From contig WSUB01000001.1 of assembly GCA_019633425.1 (NCBI GenBank), positions 186,001 through 250,000 of the forward strand: a stretch of DNA of 64,000 nucleotides, written 5' to 3'. A program made the position numbers and the translations under genes. The notes under the pieces are model-generated. The model was not told where the DNA came from. It worked only from the letters and a program-made list of their open reading frames with translations, and ran no database searches. Origin of the DNA: Tulasnella sp. 424 (Eukaryota; Basidiomycota; Agaricomycetes; Cantharellales; Tulasnellaceae). This document shows, one piece after another, positions 24,483-34,923 of this stretch. Every line of letters starts with the position of its first letter. The stretch's first letter is position 1.

Positions 24483-25553
24483 ATGGAATCCCCAGCTGGC
24501 AGCAAGACCGAGAGCGAGAGAGATAAGGTATGCATCAGTTCACCGTGCCCGCAGTTAAAAGTGACCTGTTTGATAATGGGTTATTACTTTGTAGACCTGC
24601 CCTTTCCTCCTTCGCACGTTCGTCAAGGTCAATAGCTTCCATAGCCTGCAACTCTTTGAAGAAAACAGGCTGCCTGTAGAAGACGAACACCAAATATATA
24701 CATGGTATGCTACAGTTACCCCTTGGAGGTAATCCTTATTTGGCTAAATACTCCATTTCGTAGGAAAGATGCGACTCTTCGCGAAGTGGTGACCTACCTC
24801 AGAAGCTTGCCGCCCACGGCGTTGAGCCTGAGTCTTCGGCACCCATCCGCAAGATACGCATTCAGAGTCGTTTTCCCTGATGTAACGAGTCGCGGCAAAA
24901 TGACCACAAAGGATCTCGGCACCGTTTGGGCGAAGGACGTGATCGACGTTTCTTCACTCACTTCAAAAGACGACGTCGACTCTGCAGGAGCAAACACGAT
25001 GGAAATCGATCAGTCCACAGAACCCCCACCAGCGAAGAACGGCGATCTTACAAGAACCTTGGAGGAGCTCCGTGTCGTTCCTGGGGATTGGCTCCTCGTC
25101 GCTGTACACCTCCCCCAGAAAGCTATGGGCATGAGCATAGCGGGTGCTGCTGGTACAGCCTCTGGTCCGTCAAGCAACGTACCGGCTAGAGGTGCACCTC
25201 CAGCGCGAGGCGGTCCTTCTGGCATTGGATTGCGTGGTGCAGCCGAAGCGAGTGGCTGGGGAAGAGGTCGTGGAACAGATCCAACGCTCAGCACCCATTG
25301 GCGAGGAGGAGGAAGAGGAGCTTCGACAGCGGCAGGAACTGGGCGTGGAGCATACAGCAGGGATGCTGATCGTCCACGGGACCGCCGGCCATCACCCACA
25401 GGACGAGACAGAGACCGAAGACCATCACCCACAGGTCGGGAGAGAGACCGAGAGAGGGACAGGTCGCGAGATCGCTACCGCTCAAGAAGTCGGTCTCGGT
25501 CTCGCTCTAGAAGTCGGTCTCGTTCTCCACCGAGGAGGGCCAAACGTGATTGA
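24483..25553 (+). CDS. SAP18 (Sin3-associated polypeptide) with an RGG/RS tail
   Basis: Three exons, 24483-24527, 24595-24704 and 24764-25553, give 314 residues. The SAP18 ubiquitin-like fold is plain: DK|TCPFLLRTFVKVNSFHSL, EDEHQIYTWKDATLREVVTY, ARYAFRVVFPDV, KDLGTVWAKD and VPGDWLLVAVHLP. Animal SAP18 ends near this point. Here about 125 more residues follow: Gly/Arg-rich sequence with RGG-like units, two RRPSPTGR repeats, then an RS domain ending SPPRRAKRD. SAP18 works with Sin3/HDAC and, in the ASAP complex, with RNPS1 and Acinus in splicing. The tail suggests an RNA-processing role, which is inference. The 3' end is partly copied at 28626-28712. Confidence 0.88.
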
Positions 25554-28445
25554 CGGGCTCATTATGGTGAATGTCCAAATGTAATTTCTCTGCATCCTCG
25601 AATACAACGGCGATCACGATCTTAGCGTGGAGACTATCTAATGGATCGAGCCCCGGGGTACCATTGGGAGGGTCACGCGGTAAACGAGGAATTGGTTGTC
25701 CACATCGCTCCCATAAGACGTGGAGTAGGGCTGACCGACCATAGTTCCATCGAGGGTGTTGAAGTCGTTGTCGGCGCCAATAAAGAGGAAGTAGTCGTCG
25801 GGATTTTGCGGATCCATGCATGGGGCAAGTGCTGTGCCCTCCCATTTTCCAGCGATCAGCTGCTGGTCGAAGTTGCCGCCTAAGTTGGGCCAAGAGCTCT
25901 CGGATCAGAGGTGTTATATTACTTCTACTCCTGCCCGACACGTACCGTTATGTAAGCCAAACCGACCAAGTTGGGAGTTATCAATCAGAGAAACGAAAGG
26001 AGTGTAAGTGGCCGGCACCACATCTGAAGCCAAAACTCCGCCAGGAGAAACAGCAGTGTCGTCGTCGTACTGGGTCCCGTGTATATCTGTGGCTCCTGAA
26101 ATGTCGAAGATATCGACCGATCTGAGACGAAAGGGAACTGTGCTTAGCGATCACTTGCATCGGCGTTTCTTTGAGCTCACTTGTAGTCGCTCTGGCTCTC
26201 ATCGTCGCCATTTCCGTGACCGTCCCGAGACAGTACCAAGAATTTCGTTCCATCAAGGTAATGAATATCGCTTTGAGCGAGGGTCTTCTTCTTCTTGGCG
26301 GACTGAGGCAAGGGAACCACATATTCGCTGATAAGTTTGGGAATCAGTTTGACGTCGTAGACGAACAGACGGGCGTAGCGGCTCGTTTTCTGAGCAGTAA
26401 AGATATCAGGCAAGGAACCTTGCGTAAGTGAAATAACTCACGTCATCTGCACCACCATCCTGCATGGTTGAGCTCTGTAGCATAGCGTATAGCTTATGGC
26501 CGTCCGGGGATGCGGTAAGTCCCTCGAAGCCTTTGCAGAGGTCAGCCATGGCGGGAGGTAAGCGTAGATCGTAGACCATACCTTGATTAGCAGCTCTTCC
26601 ACTATCCGGGTTTACCTCACTTGTAAAGCTGATAGCTCCGGCAATGTATGGAATCACTGCTTTCGGAGGTTTGATCACATAGGCCAAATGTCCTCCAGGA
26701 AGAAAGCGGTAAATATACGCTGAAGGTGATAAAAAAATGTCAGTGATAGTACAATCAGAGCAACATGACGCCGGCTCACGTCCGTATTCGTCGCTAGTCC
26801 AGAAACTACGCCTCGGTGTTAATTACGGCTCGTGCTGCAAGAACAGAGACAAAGGCGCACATACCTCCCATCGCGATTGAGAACAAGGCCTTCGCAGTCC
26901 AAAGAAAGTTGATTCTTAGTATTGACGTTCGGAACAGGAAGGATGGGGTCGACGGTCCACGCTGGCCGAACGGAAAGAGGGTCAAGTCCCGTGGTTGCCT
27001 TGCCCTGACGCTCCTTGTAGAGGATGGTCTTCTTGTACGAAAGCTGAAGCGTTGTTGCTGCGTCAGCAAAAGACAACGGTGAGGATCCGTAATATGGCTT
27101 CAGCACAAAGTTGACATGGTGTTGACGCCCTTGATAGTCGACGGTCGTATCGACGCTGCGGGGGAATGGATCATCAATACCACACGGTTGATACGTTATC
27201 AGGAGCTCTGGATTACTTGTATCCACGGTCAGGCTGAACAACCAAGGTGCCTTTGAATGTCCCGTTTGAGGCCTTGGCGAAGCTACCTAGTTTGAGGGCG
27301 ATAGCTGAGCCCTAGTACAAAGACTAGTTTATCAGCAGAACGATGGACAGCGAGCACTTGACTTACAAGGCCACCAAGTGTATCGCCTGTTGAGTCTCTT
27401 GCGTTCGCTGGGATGTACCCAAAGGCTACAAGTCCTTTATTCACAGGGGCTGTAGTTTGAGAAAATGCCGGAGACGACCCAAACAAAACAATGGAAAGAC
27501 CGACGGTGACTAGCATGGTGAAAAGGAAAATGGTTGCACCACAAGCTCTGGGTGACTTGAGCTGCAAAGCAGAAGGAGCGGGGCGTTTTATACGGCCCAG
27601 CACAGCAGAGAAGGCACCGAGACGTGCATTCAGCAGCCAATAATGGATAGGTTCAGATGAACAAGTGAATAGTGTGAGAGCACAAGCACCATCAAAGGCA
27701 TTGTGCCTTACGAATCGTACACACGCTTTTGGCCGAACGTGTGAATGCACTATCTGGAAGCACGTCGGCGGTAAAGAAGTTGGCACAGATGGTCTCATTG
27801 GGACCTGATTCGCACAGATACCGCCTTTTCGGGCTTCTTTGCTCGCAAGACCACGTTCAGGTATCTTGATTGGTTGCGATTGAATGGAATTAGGAAAGTA
27901 CCGCCGGAATGCCAAGTCCTTACTCGGAAAGACATCATAACGACGCTCTGAGCCCCGGCGGGATCGGCCAATGGAGGCAAGCGCTATGAATAACGGAGTA
28001 ATAATGGCAAAGGTCTATGACATGCTTTCTATTTTGCGTTTGAAGCGGAAGGCCAGTTCCTTGCTTCGAAGTTTGAACCGCATGGTCCTCATCTTCGATA
28101 CCTGCGTACGGTGGCAATAAAGAGGACGGCCGCCCGTTTTGCAAGTCAGCAGCTCCCTTTCAGCGCCCCAATGTTCCAGTAAGGGCCTCTGCTTGTATTG
28201 TGTATAGTCTATCGGAATGTTGTCGAGGCAACACATTCAAGGTGGAGGGTACCCTGCTTCCGGTGTGATCCATCGTGGACCCGCGGAATCGTTTATGCAC
28301 CTAACAATCGTGGGATAGGCATGAATAAATTTGCATGCAAGAACGATTAAGGCATGCCAAGGCTAGGATATCTACCAAACTATTCCGGAGTGTGATAGCA
28401 AGGGTGGAGGCCGTTCACGGAAGGCTCAGAAGATGTCGTCTTCAA
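25440..28445. repeat. Segmental duplication, copy 1
   Basis: This unit runs from inside the SAP18 RS tail through a phytase-like gene and its upstream region. It recurs directly at about 28,625-31,650. Landmarks: SAP18 stop 25551 vs 28710; CGAATCGTACACACG at 27711 vs 30885; GGTGGAGGGT at 28241 vs 31441. The offset grows from 3159 to 3200. A 170-base stretch (25,681 vs 28,841) shows about 17 differences by eye. Limits are approximate. Confidence 0.9.
25638..27516 (-). CDS. Secreted phytase-like protein, copy 1
   Basis: The ATG at 27514-27516 opens a signal peptide (MLVTVGLSIVLFGSSPAFS). The mature part has motifs of the Phytase-like (esterase-like activity of phytase) family: LSLDCEGLVLNRDG, SFWTSDEYGPYIYRF, GFEGLTASPDGHKLYAMLQS, YLDGTKFLVLSRDGHGN and WEGTALAPCMDP, ending QFLVYRVTLPMVPRGSIH. 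Introns were placed near 27,311-27,365, 27,169-27,230, 26,811-26,863, 26,526-26,582, 26,391-26,440, 26,120-26,180 and 25,890-25,948; the frame is open throughout. The protein is predicted extracellular. Substrate is unknown: family members are often calcium-binding propellers, and true phytase activity should not be assumed. A paralogue follows in tandem upstream. Confidence 0.78.
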
Positions 28446-28625
28446 CGGTTTAGATATGGATCGTACGAAAAGGGAGTTGATGACGTGAAACGAGCGACAT
28501 TGGGGCCCCGCACCCTCCCCGGGAAGGTCTCCTGGTCTATCCGCTATCGAGATGTCATTGGACAGAAAGATGCCAAGCAAAGTCGCTCCGGTGAGTGGGA
28601 GTGGGAACACTAAAAGCGGGTTTAG

Positions 28626-28712
28626 AGAGACCGAGAGAGGGTCCGGTCGCGAGACCGCTACCGCTCCAGGAATCGGTCTCGTTCTTCACCGAGGAGGGTC
28701 AAACGTGATTGA
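28626..28712 (+). pseudogene. Duplicated 3' fragment of SAP18 (RS tail only)
   Basis: 28 codons in the SAP18 frame survive (RDRERVRSRDRYRSRNRSRS...VKRD, stop 28710). They match the end of SAP18 except for substitutions and an in-frame loss of about 24 bases of RS repeat. There is no SAP18 domain in front, so it cannot make SAP18. It marks the junction of the duplication. Confidence 0.85.
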
Positions 28713-28797
28713 CGGGCTCATTATGGTGAATGTCCAAATGTAATTTCTCTGCATCCTCGGAATACAGCGGTGATCACGATCTTAGCGTGGAGACTAT

Positions 28798-30690
28798 CTA
28801 CTGACACGAGCCCCGGCGTACCATTGGCAGAGTCACACGGTAAACGAGGAATTGGTTGTCTACATCTCTCCCGTACGACGTAGAGTATGGCTGACCGACC
28901 ATAGTTCCATTGAGGGTGTTGAAGTCGTTGTCGGCGCCAACAAAGAGGAAGTAGTCATCTGGATTTTTGGGATCCATGCATGATGCAAGTGCTGTGCTCT
29001 CCCATTTTCCGTCGATGAGCTGCTGGTCGAAGTTGCCGCCTAAGTTGGGCCAAGCGCGCTCGGATCAGAGAGAGTTATATCACTTCAACTTCTGCCCGAC
29101 ACGTACCGTTATGTAAGCCAAACCGACCAAGTTGGGAGTTGTCGATCAGTGAAACAAAAGGAGTGTAAGTGGCTGGAACCACGTTTGAAGCCAAAACTCC
29201 GCCAGGAGAAACTGCTGTGGAGTTGTCATACTGGGTCCCGTGTATATCTGTGGCTCCCGAAATGTCAAAGATATCGACCGACCTGGACGAAAGGAAACAA
29301 CAAGGCTGAGCAATCACCGGCATCGGCGCTTCTTTCGGCTCACTTGTAGTCGCTTTGGCTCGTATCGTCGCCATTTCCGTGACCGTCACGAGACAGTACC
29401 AAGAATTTCTTTCCATCTAGGTAGTGAATATCGCTTTGAGCGAGGGTCTTCTGCTTCTTGGTTTGAGGCAAGGGAACTACCCATTCGCCCGTGAGTTTGG
29501 GGGGAGTTTTCTGGATGTTGTATTCGAGGAGACGGGTGTAGCGACTCGTTGTCTGAACGGTAACAGTAGTAAATATGAGGCAAGGAACCTTGAGTAAGTG
29601 AAATAACTCACGGAATCCGTACCACCATCCTGCATGGTTGCGCTCTGTAGCATGGCGTATAGCTTATGTCCATCAGGAGATGCGGCAAGTCCCTCGAAGC
29701 CTTTGCAGCGGTCAGCTCGGACTTGAGGTAAGCATAAACAGTATTCCATACCCTGATTGGGAGCTCTTCCACTATCGGGGTTCGTCTCGCTTGTGAAATT
29801 GACGGCTCCGGCGATGTGTGGGATGAATGCTGTAGGAGGTTGGATGGCACGCACCAACTTTCCTTCGTGATCGAAGAGGTAGATGTACGCTGTAAATCAG
29901 ATCAGAATATATCATGGATGGCACGGTCAGAGCAACATAACGCCGGCTCACGTCCGTATTCGTCACTAATCCAGAAACTACGACTCGGTGTTAATCACAA
30001 CCTGTACTTCGAAAGCAAGATAAAGGTACACATACCTTCCATCGCGATTGAGAACAAGACCTTCGCAGTCCAGGGAAATCTGATTCTTAGTCTTAACACT
30101 CGGAACAGGAAGGATGGGGTCGATGCCCTGCGCTGGTCGAACGGAAACAGGGTCAAGTCCCGTGGTGGCCTTGCCCTGACGTTCCTTGTAGAGGATGGTC
30201 TTCTTGTACGAAAGTTGAAGTGTTTTTGCTGCGTCAGCGAAAGACAACGACGAGGACCCGTAATATGGCTTCAGCACGAAGTTGACATAGTGTTGACGCC
30301 CTTGGTAGTCGACGGTCGTATCGACGCTGCGGGCAGAATGGACCATCATTACCACACGATTGATACGTTATTAAGAACTCTGACTTACTTGTATCCACGG
30401 TCAGGCTGAACAACAAAGGTGCCTTTGAATGTCCCGTTTGAGGCCTTGGTGAAGCTACCTGGTTTGAGGGCGATAGCCGAGCCCTAGTACAAAGACCGGT
30501 CCATCAGCATAAAAGATCGACAACAAACAAAATGACTTACGATACCACCAAGTGTATCGCCTGTCGAGTCTCTTGCGTCAGCTGGGATGTACCCAAAGGC
30601 TACAAGCCCCTTGTTCACAGGGGCTGTAGACAGAGAAAAGGCTGGAGACGACCCTAACAAAAGGATTGAAAGACTGACGGTGGCTAGCAT
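28798..30690 (-). CDS. Secreted phytase-like protein, copy 2
   Basis: Paralogue of the gene at 25,638-27,516 with the same exon order. The ATG at 30688-30690 opens a signal peptide (MLATVSLSILLLGSSPAFS), then APVNKGLVAFGYIPADARDS. Family motifs are kept: ISLDCEGLVLNRDG, ISDEYGPYIYLFDHEGKL, GFEGLAASPDGHKLYAMLQS and YLDGKKFLVLSRDGHGNGDD. The frame ends RVTLPMVRRGSCQ (stop 28798). I found no frameshift, and many base differences from copy 1 are silent or conservative, so both copies look functional. It most diverges from copy 1 in the exon around 29,430-29,560 (a shorter Lys-rich loop: PQTKKQKTLAQSD). Substrate unknown. Confidence 0.77.
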
Positions 30691-30736
30691 GATGAAAGGA
30701 AAGTGATTGCACCACAAGCTTTGGGTGAGTTGAGCG

Positions 30737-31393
30737 ATGCAAAGCAGAGGGAGCAGGACGCTTTATACGGCTCAGCACAGCAGGGAAGGCACCGAGAGGT
30801 GCACTCAGAAGCCGATAATTGATAGTTTCCGACGAACAAGTGAGTATGTGGGGGCATACGCACCATCAATGGCATTGCACCTCGCGAATCGTACACACGC
30901 TTTTGCACGAACGTGTGAATGCACCATCTGGCAGCACGTCGGCGGCAAACGAAGCTGGCACGGAAGGTGTCATTCGGACCTGACTCGCACAGATACCGTC
31001 TTGTCGGGCTTCTTTACTCGCAAGACCACGTACAGGTATCTTGATTGGTTGCGGTTGAACGGAATTATGGGCGTGCCGCCGGATTTCAAGTCCTTACTCG
31101 AAGAGACCATGACATCATGCGTAGACGACGCTCTGAGCCCCGACCGAATCGGCCAAAGTATCGATGTAAGCGTTACGGATAACGGAGTAATAGTGGAAAA
31201 GGGCTATGACGTCCTTTGGATTTTGCGTTTGAAGCAGAAGGCCGGTCCCTTGCTTCGAAGTCAGAACCGCATGGTCCTCACCTTCGTTCGAATTCGAATC
31301 CCGCGCACGTTGGCGATAAAGAGGATGGGCCGCCTGTTGTGCAATTCAAGTTCCCTTTCAGTGCCCCAATGTTCTGGTAAGTGCCTCTGCTAA
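30737..31393 (+). other. Open frame of 218 codons upstream of phytase-like copy 2, doubtful gene
   Basis: The frame opens with an ATG at 30737 and stays open to 31393, divergent from the phytase-like gene. I recognise no domain. The corresponding part of copy 1 (about 27,560-28,215) is broken in this frame by a one-base loss (AAACGAAG vs AAAGAAG) and further deletions. It may be a chance frame, a relic, or a young gene intact only here. Confidence 0.2.
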
Positions 31394-32003
31394 TACTATG
31401 TATAGTAATCGGAATTTTGTCGTCGAGACGACACATTCAAGGTGGAGGGTAACCTGCTACCGGTGTGTTGGGTCGGACTCGTGGAATCGTTAACTCACTT
31501 AATAATCGCGCGATAGCTACGAAAACGTTTGCTTGCAGGGATGAGTTGGACATGTCGAAGCTAGGTATCTTGGCAACAATGAGTTTCGAGAGTATTTTCG
31601 GAGTGTGACAGCAAAGGTGGAGGCCGTTCATAGAAGGCTAAGGACAATGTGGAACACCAAAAAACGGGATTTCACATCACTCGGCCGAGTCCGAGTTAAG
31701 TGCGCTGAGGATCTTTAGTATGCAAGCGTCGAGCAGCGGGCTTGGCGCGGTTTTGTTGCGCAAAGCGAGTTGACGTTGGTGAAAAGGAATATTGGAAGTC
31801 AACGGATTGTGAAGCCAGGAGTATTGGCAGGTAGAGCACAGTCTTTGTGTTGAAGGATCTCAATAAAGGCATTAGGGATAGAAGAAAGCGAGGCTATAAA
31901 TGGACGTCGTCAGGTTTTTAGGCATTTAAGATGCATTCAACAAGGTTGTACTCACAGAGGCAAGGAGAAAGAGGGGACAGCAGAGCAACTGAATAGTTTG
32001 AAC

Positions 32004-32488
32004 TCATATCTGGATCTCTCCTCGTGGCTTCCTAGTATGTAAACCAAACTGCGGAGAGTAGCACGTTCAGCCTTGGCAACAGTCCAACTGGGCGGTCCAA
32101 CACACCTGACAAGCACAGAAAGCTCCCAAAAACACGTAGCTAATAGCTGCGAGATAGCAAACTTTTGCAACGCCTTTACCGTCTTCTGGGTCACTGGTGC
32201 TACCCATCAACGCTTCCCACTGCGGATTGCGAAAGCGGCAAAGTCGTCACGAGAAGTCACGTAAGAGGAAGCCAAGGGTCAGCTCGAGCAGCAGTCAATA
32301 GCAGCGCAATCAGCGATCCGTACGTTGTGGGAGAAACCATATCCGAATACTATAGCCAAAGAACAGGGGTAAACGGCTGCGCTCAAGGTCACTCCAATGA
32401 TCACAGCCTAACCTGAGAGAATGATAGCTCCAAAAATCGAAAGGATCGTGTATATTCCTGCGTTTGCTATACTGACGACTGGCCTCAT
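32004..32488 (-). CDS. Small two-TM membrane protein, micro-gene B
   Basis: Four exons (32413-32488, 32324-32349, 32106-32219, 32004-32048) encode 86 residues. It was found by comparison with its paralogue at 33,212-33,686: the first three exons have exactly the same lengths (76, 26 and 114 bases) and phases. Introns are GT-AG, 57-104 bases long. The protein starts MRPVVSIANAGIYTILSIFG. TM1 is about residues 10-31, a short loop holds WEALMGSTSDPED, and TM2 (YLAAISYVFLGAFCACQ) precedes a basic tail, FGLHTRKPRGEIQI. No known family is recognised. The fold could resemble small fungal plasma-membrane or ER proteins, but that is a guess. Confidence 0.72.
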
Positions 32489-33211
32489 TTGTGAAAACGG
32501 CTGAATGAGGTTGATATGTAGAGAGTGCTGACGGGTCAGTTGGTGAACGAATAGTCGACAAACGGCGTTTTCCGCGGTTGGGGTACGGTGATCTACTTCC
32601 CTGTCACGCACTTGATCAAAGGTGCCTGTATTGAGCCCTTGCAATCAATCTAGCAGCCATGGAAGTAATCTGGGGATAGGGTCTCATATAGGCAGCACCC
32701 GTTGGCAAAATATTGTGCCTTGAAGATTAGAAGACCGTGTTTCAAAGATCTGTATCTCGATCACCGATCGTTTCGCCCGACGTCCAAGTTTCTTGAAAGT
32801 AGGTTATGTCAACATGAGCCGGCGCTAGTGACAGATTCGGGAAGGGTCATAGAATCGCGTTGGAATGGAAGTTGGACAGTTTTCCTCGCGAAATTTCCTT
32901 GGCTTCAAGGCGGAGACGTGTACGCCGCTTGCCAAGATACTGCGGCATAGACAACGGCAACCAACCTCTGACTGGTCGAAAATTAGAGAGGGAATACGGA
33001 GCATCTCGGGTGGAAACATAGCACTTGACAGGATGCAAAGCATAAACTGTTGCGAATCATCTAGCTAAAGATAGTGTGGGTAAAATGAAAGGCGGAGACT
33101 ATTGAGAGTCAAAGTTAAACTAGACCATCGGCAATTATTAATGAGCGTGTCGCCACTTACTCAAAGGAATGTAGTCGAGTCTAAATAATAAAATGGGAAA
33201 CGATGGGTAGG
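32489..33211. other. Spacer between the two micro-genes
   Basis: About 720 bases. The first ~120 bases are the presumed promoter of micro-gene B, including GGTGATCTACTTCCCTGTCAC (32587-32607), which has a near match upstream of micro-gene A. The rest shows no supportable gene. Confidence 0.5.
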
Positions 33212-33686
33212 TTAAGCGGACTCTTGCACACTCTCTCGTGGCTTTCTGGCGTGTAGACCAAACTGCGGGGCGGCGAGAAAATGTCATGACGTGGAATTGC
33301 TCCCGCGCTGGTTTCGACGTACCTGGCAAAGACAGCAAGCCCCGACAATAGCGAAGCTAAAAGATACGACGACACAGATCCCAGAAGCAACGCGATAGGC
33401 TTCAAGGTCTGTCTTGCCGTCGGTTAACCCCTGCCACTGTGGAGGTAAATCAAGTCGAGTAACAGTATCAAAGACGTTCATGGGACATATCAGACACATC
33501 CGGCAAGAGATAGGAGAGAGACGCACTTTGTAGTGGTAGCCGTAAGCCAGAACTGTAAGGGATCATGTCAGAACGCCCAGCATAATCATAGTCGTTTAGA
33601 TAAATCTCGCCTGTTAGGATGAGAGCTAGAGTGAGAGCGACTATGGTAAATATTCCCGCATTTCTTTTGCTGACGATTGGTTTCAT
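33212..33686 (-). CDS. Small two-TM membrane protein, micro-gene A
   Basis: Four exons (33611-33686, 33527-33552, 33323-33436, 33212-33262) encode 88 residues. It starts MKPIVSKRNAGIFTIVALTL. TM1 is about residues 10-31, then YGYHYK, the loop WQGLTDGKTDLEAYRV, TM2 (ASGICVVVSFSFAIVGACCL), CQ, and a basic tail, FGLHARKPRESVQESA. Exons 1-3 match micro-gene B in length and phase. Intron 1 uses a GC donor (ACAG|GCGAGA) where B has GT. Read unspliced, the frame stops before TM2. The Cys cluster after TM2 (ACCLCQ; FCACQ in B) could be lipidated, which is inference. The product has no recognised family. Confidence 0.72.
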
Positions 33687-34923
33687 TTGTCGGTGGAATG
33701 GAAAGGATTGAGATTGATATTGGGCTCAGATGATACACACGGCGTTTGTGTAGCTTTGTTTTCGGTGATCTACTTTTATGTCACATTGCTCGGCCGGATC
33801 TCTGCCGCGAGTCGGTCTGCCTGCAACCCACGAAAACGGTGAGGGAGCATATGGTCAATGACAAGGTTATGTATTTGAAACAAGCAAAAACACACTAATC
33901 CATATTCGTTAAATCCAAGCCGGCGGTAGAAAGGGCTGGGCAGTGAGGTACAGTTTCGGGTGGCTTGGGAAGTCGCCGCACATGGATCAGCCACTTGCAC
34001 GATGACCTCGTGCTCTGCGTTGGGCTGGAAATGGAAAGGAAATTTCTTCACAGATGCGTATGACCTTGTGCCTTGCAACGAGCATCGTAATGGGGGTTGC
34101 TCATTGGAGCTCGGAATAGGCTCGGCTAACAGACGGCAGCAGCGCGTCGCTCGCTTCGCACAAGTTTGCATGTGGTCGTCTTTGGAGCTCAGTTTGGTTG
34201 AGTACCATGAAATCATCTCCGAGTAATGGGACCATGTTACCCCGTCTGAGCGATGTCGGAGCGCATGTCGGCGGGGCCGTCCACGAGGAGAGCGGGGAAC
34301 TTTGATTGCGTGACGGTGAAATCAGAGTGTTCTGGGTGGGGTGATGGAAAGGGGGTCGAAGATGATGAATAAACAACATTTGTACATGTGAGAGTAAAAT
34401 TCAGAGCCACGCGAGATTTGGGAAAAGAGAACCCAAGTTGGAGGATGGATATCTGATGTCGAGATGTGAAGCAAATCTGCGGTGCTTTCAGGGACGGAGG
34501 GGGGCGTTGCAGAGCCCATCCCATCTCCCTATTCGACAACACAGCGGGAATGCCGATCTTCATCGGGGGACCTGATCTAGATCTGTGAGCTGTACTCTGA
34601 ATGTGTTCATCTCGTTCCTGTCTTCTGTTGATGATATCCGCTGTTTTGATTACACGGGAAGAAGCATTCGGGCATTCGGGGGGAGAGAAAAACAACGGAG
34701 ACGGGTGAGGAACACACACGCTCTCACCCACCAACTCCCCATCTTCACCAGACCGCCGGCAACCTTGTACAGTTTTACCTACTAACTTGACTCTTATCTA
34801 CAATCTCTAACCTATCTCTCTCCGTATCAACCAATCCTTATCTCGCAGTAGGGCGATATCCACCGCCACAGGCTGACAACAACCCCCCCGGGTCACCCAC
34901 TTGCGCAAGACATTTCGTCTCCA
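33687..34923. other. Gene-poor stretch before the SS18-like gene
   Basis: The first ~100 bases are upstream of micro-gene A (motif GGTGATCTACTTTTATGTCAC at 33764-33784). The last ~250 bases are pyrimidine-rich and probably promoter/5' UTR of the SS18-like gene. In between I see no supported gene; a 146-codon minus frame is noted among the rejected items. Confidence 0.45.

Larger units (their letters stand above)
28625..31650. repeat. Segmental duplication, copy 2
   Basis: Direct second copy of 25,440-28,445, joined head to tail after about 175 bases of non-matching spacer (28,446-28,624). It holds a SAP18 tail fragment, the second phytase-like gene and its upstream region. Similarity fades after GTGGAGGCCGTTCATAGAAG, near 31,650. 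Confidence 0.9.

Noticed and set aside
25380..25545. Short repeats that might look like a CRISPR array
   Set aside because: They encode RRPSPTGR and RS repeats in frame in SAP18, have no regular unique spacers, and the genome is eukaryotic.
31280..31310. GTTCGAATTCGAATCCC, similar to a tRNA T-arm
   Set aside because: No acceptor stem, anticodon arm or B/A box spacing surrounds it, and the other copy of the duplication lacks it.
25440..31650. The 3.2-kb direct repeats as LTRs of a retrotransposon
   Set aside because: The repeats carry host genes, not LTR ends, and there is no reverse transcriptase, integrase or gag between them. A tandem segmental duplication explains them.
33776..34216. A 146-codon minus-strand frame with a piece resembling a GNAT acetyltransferase end (PFYRRLGFNEYG)
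   Set aside because: Only about a dozen residues fit the family; no acetyl-CoA binding motif, start context or splicing supports a gene. At most a relic.
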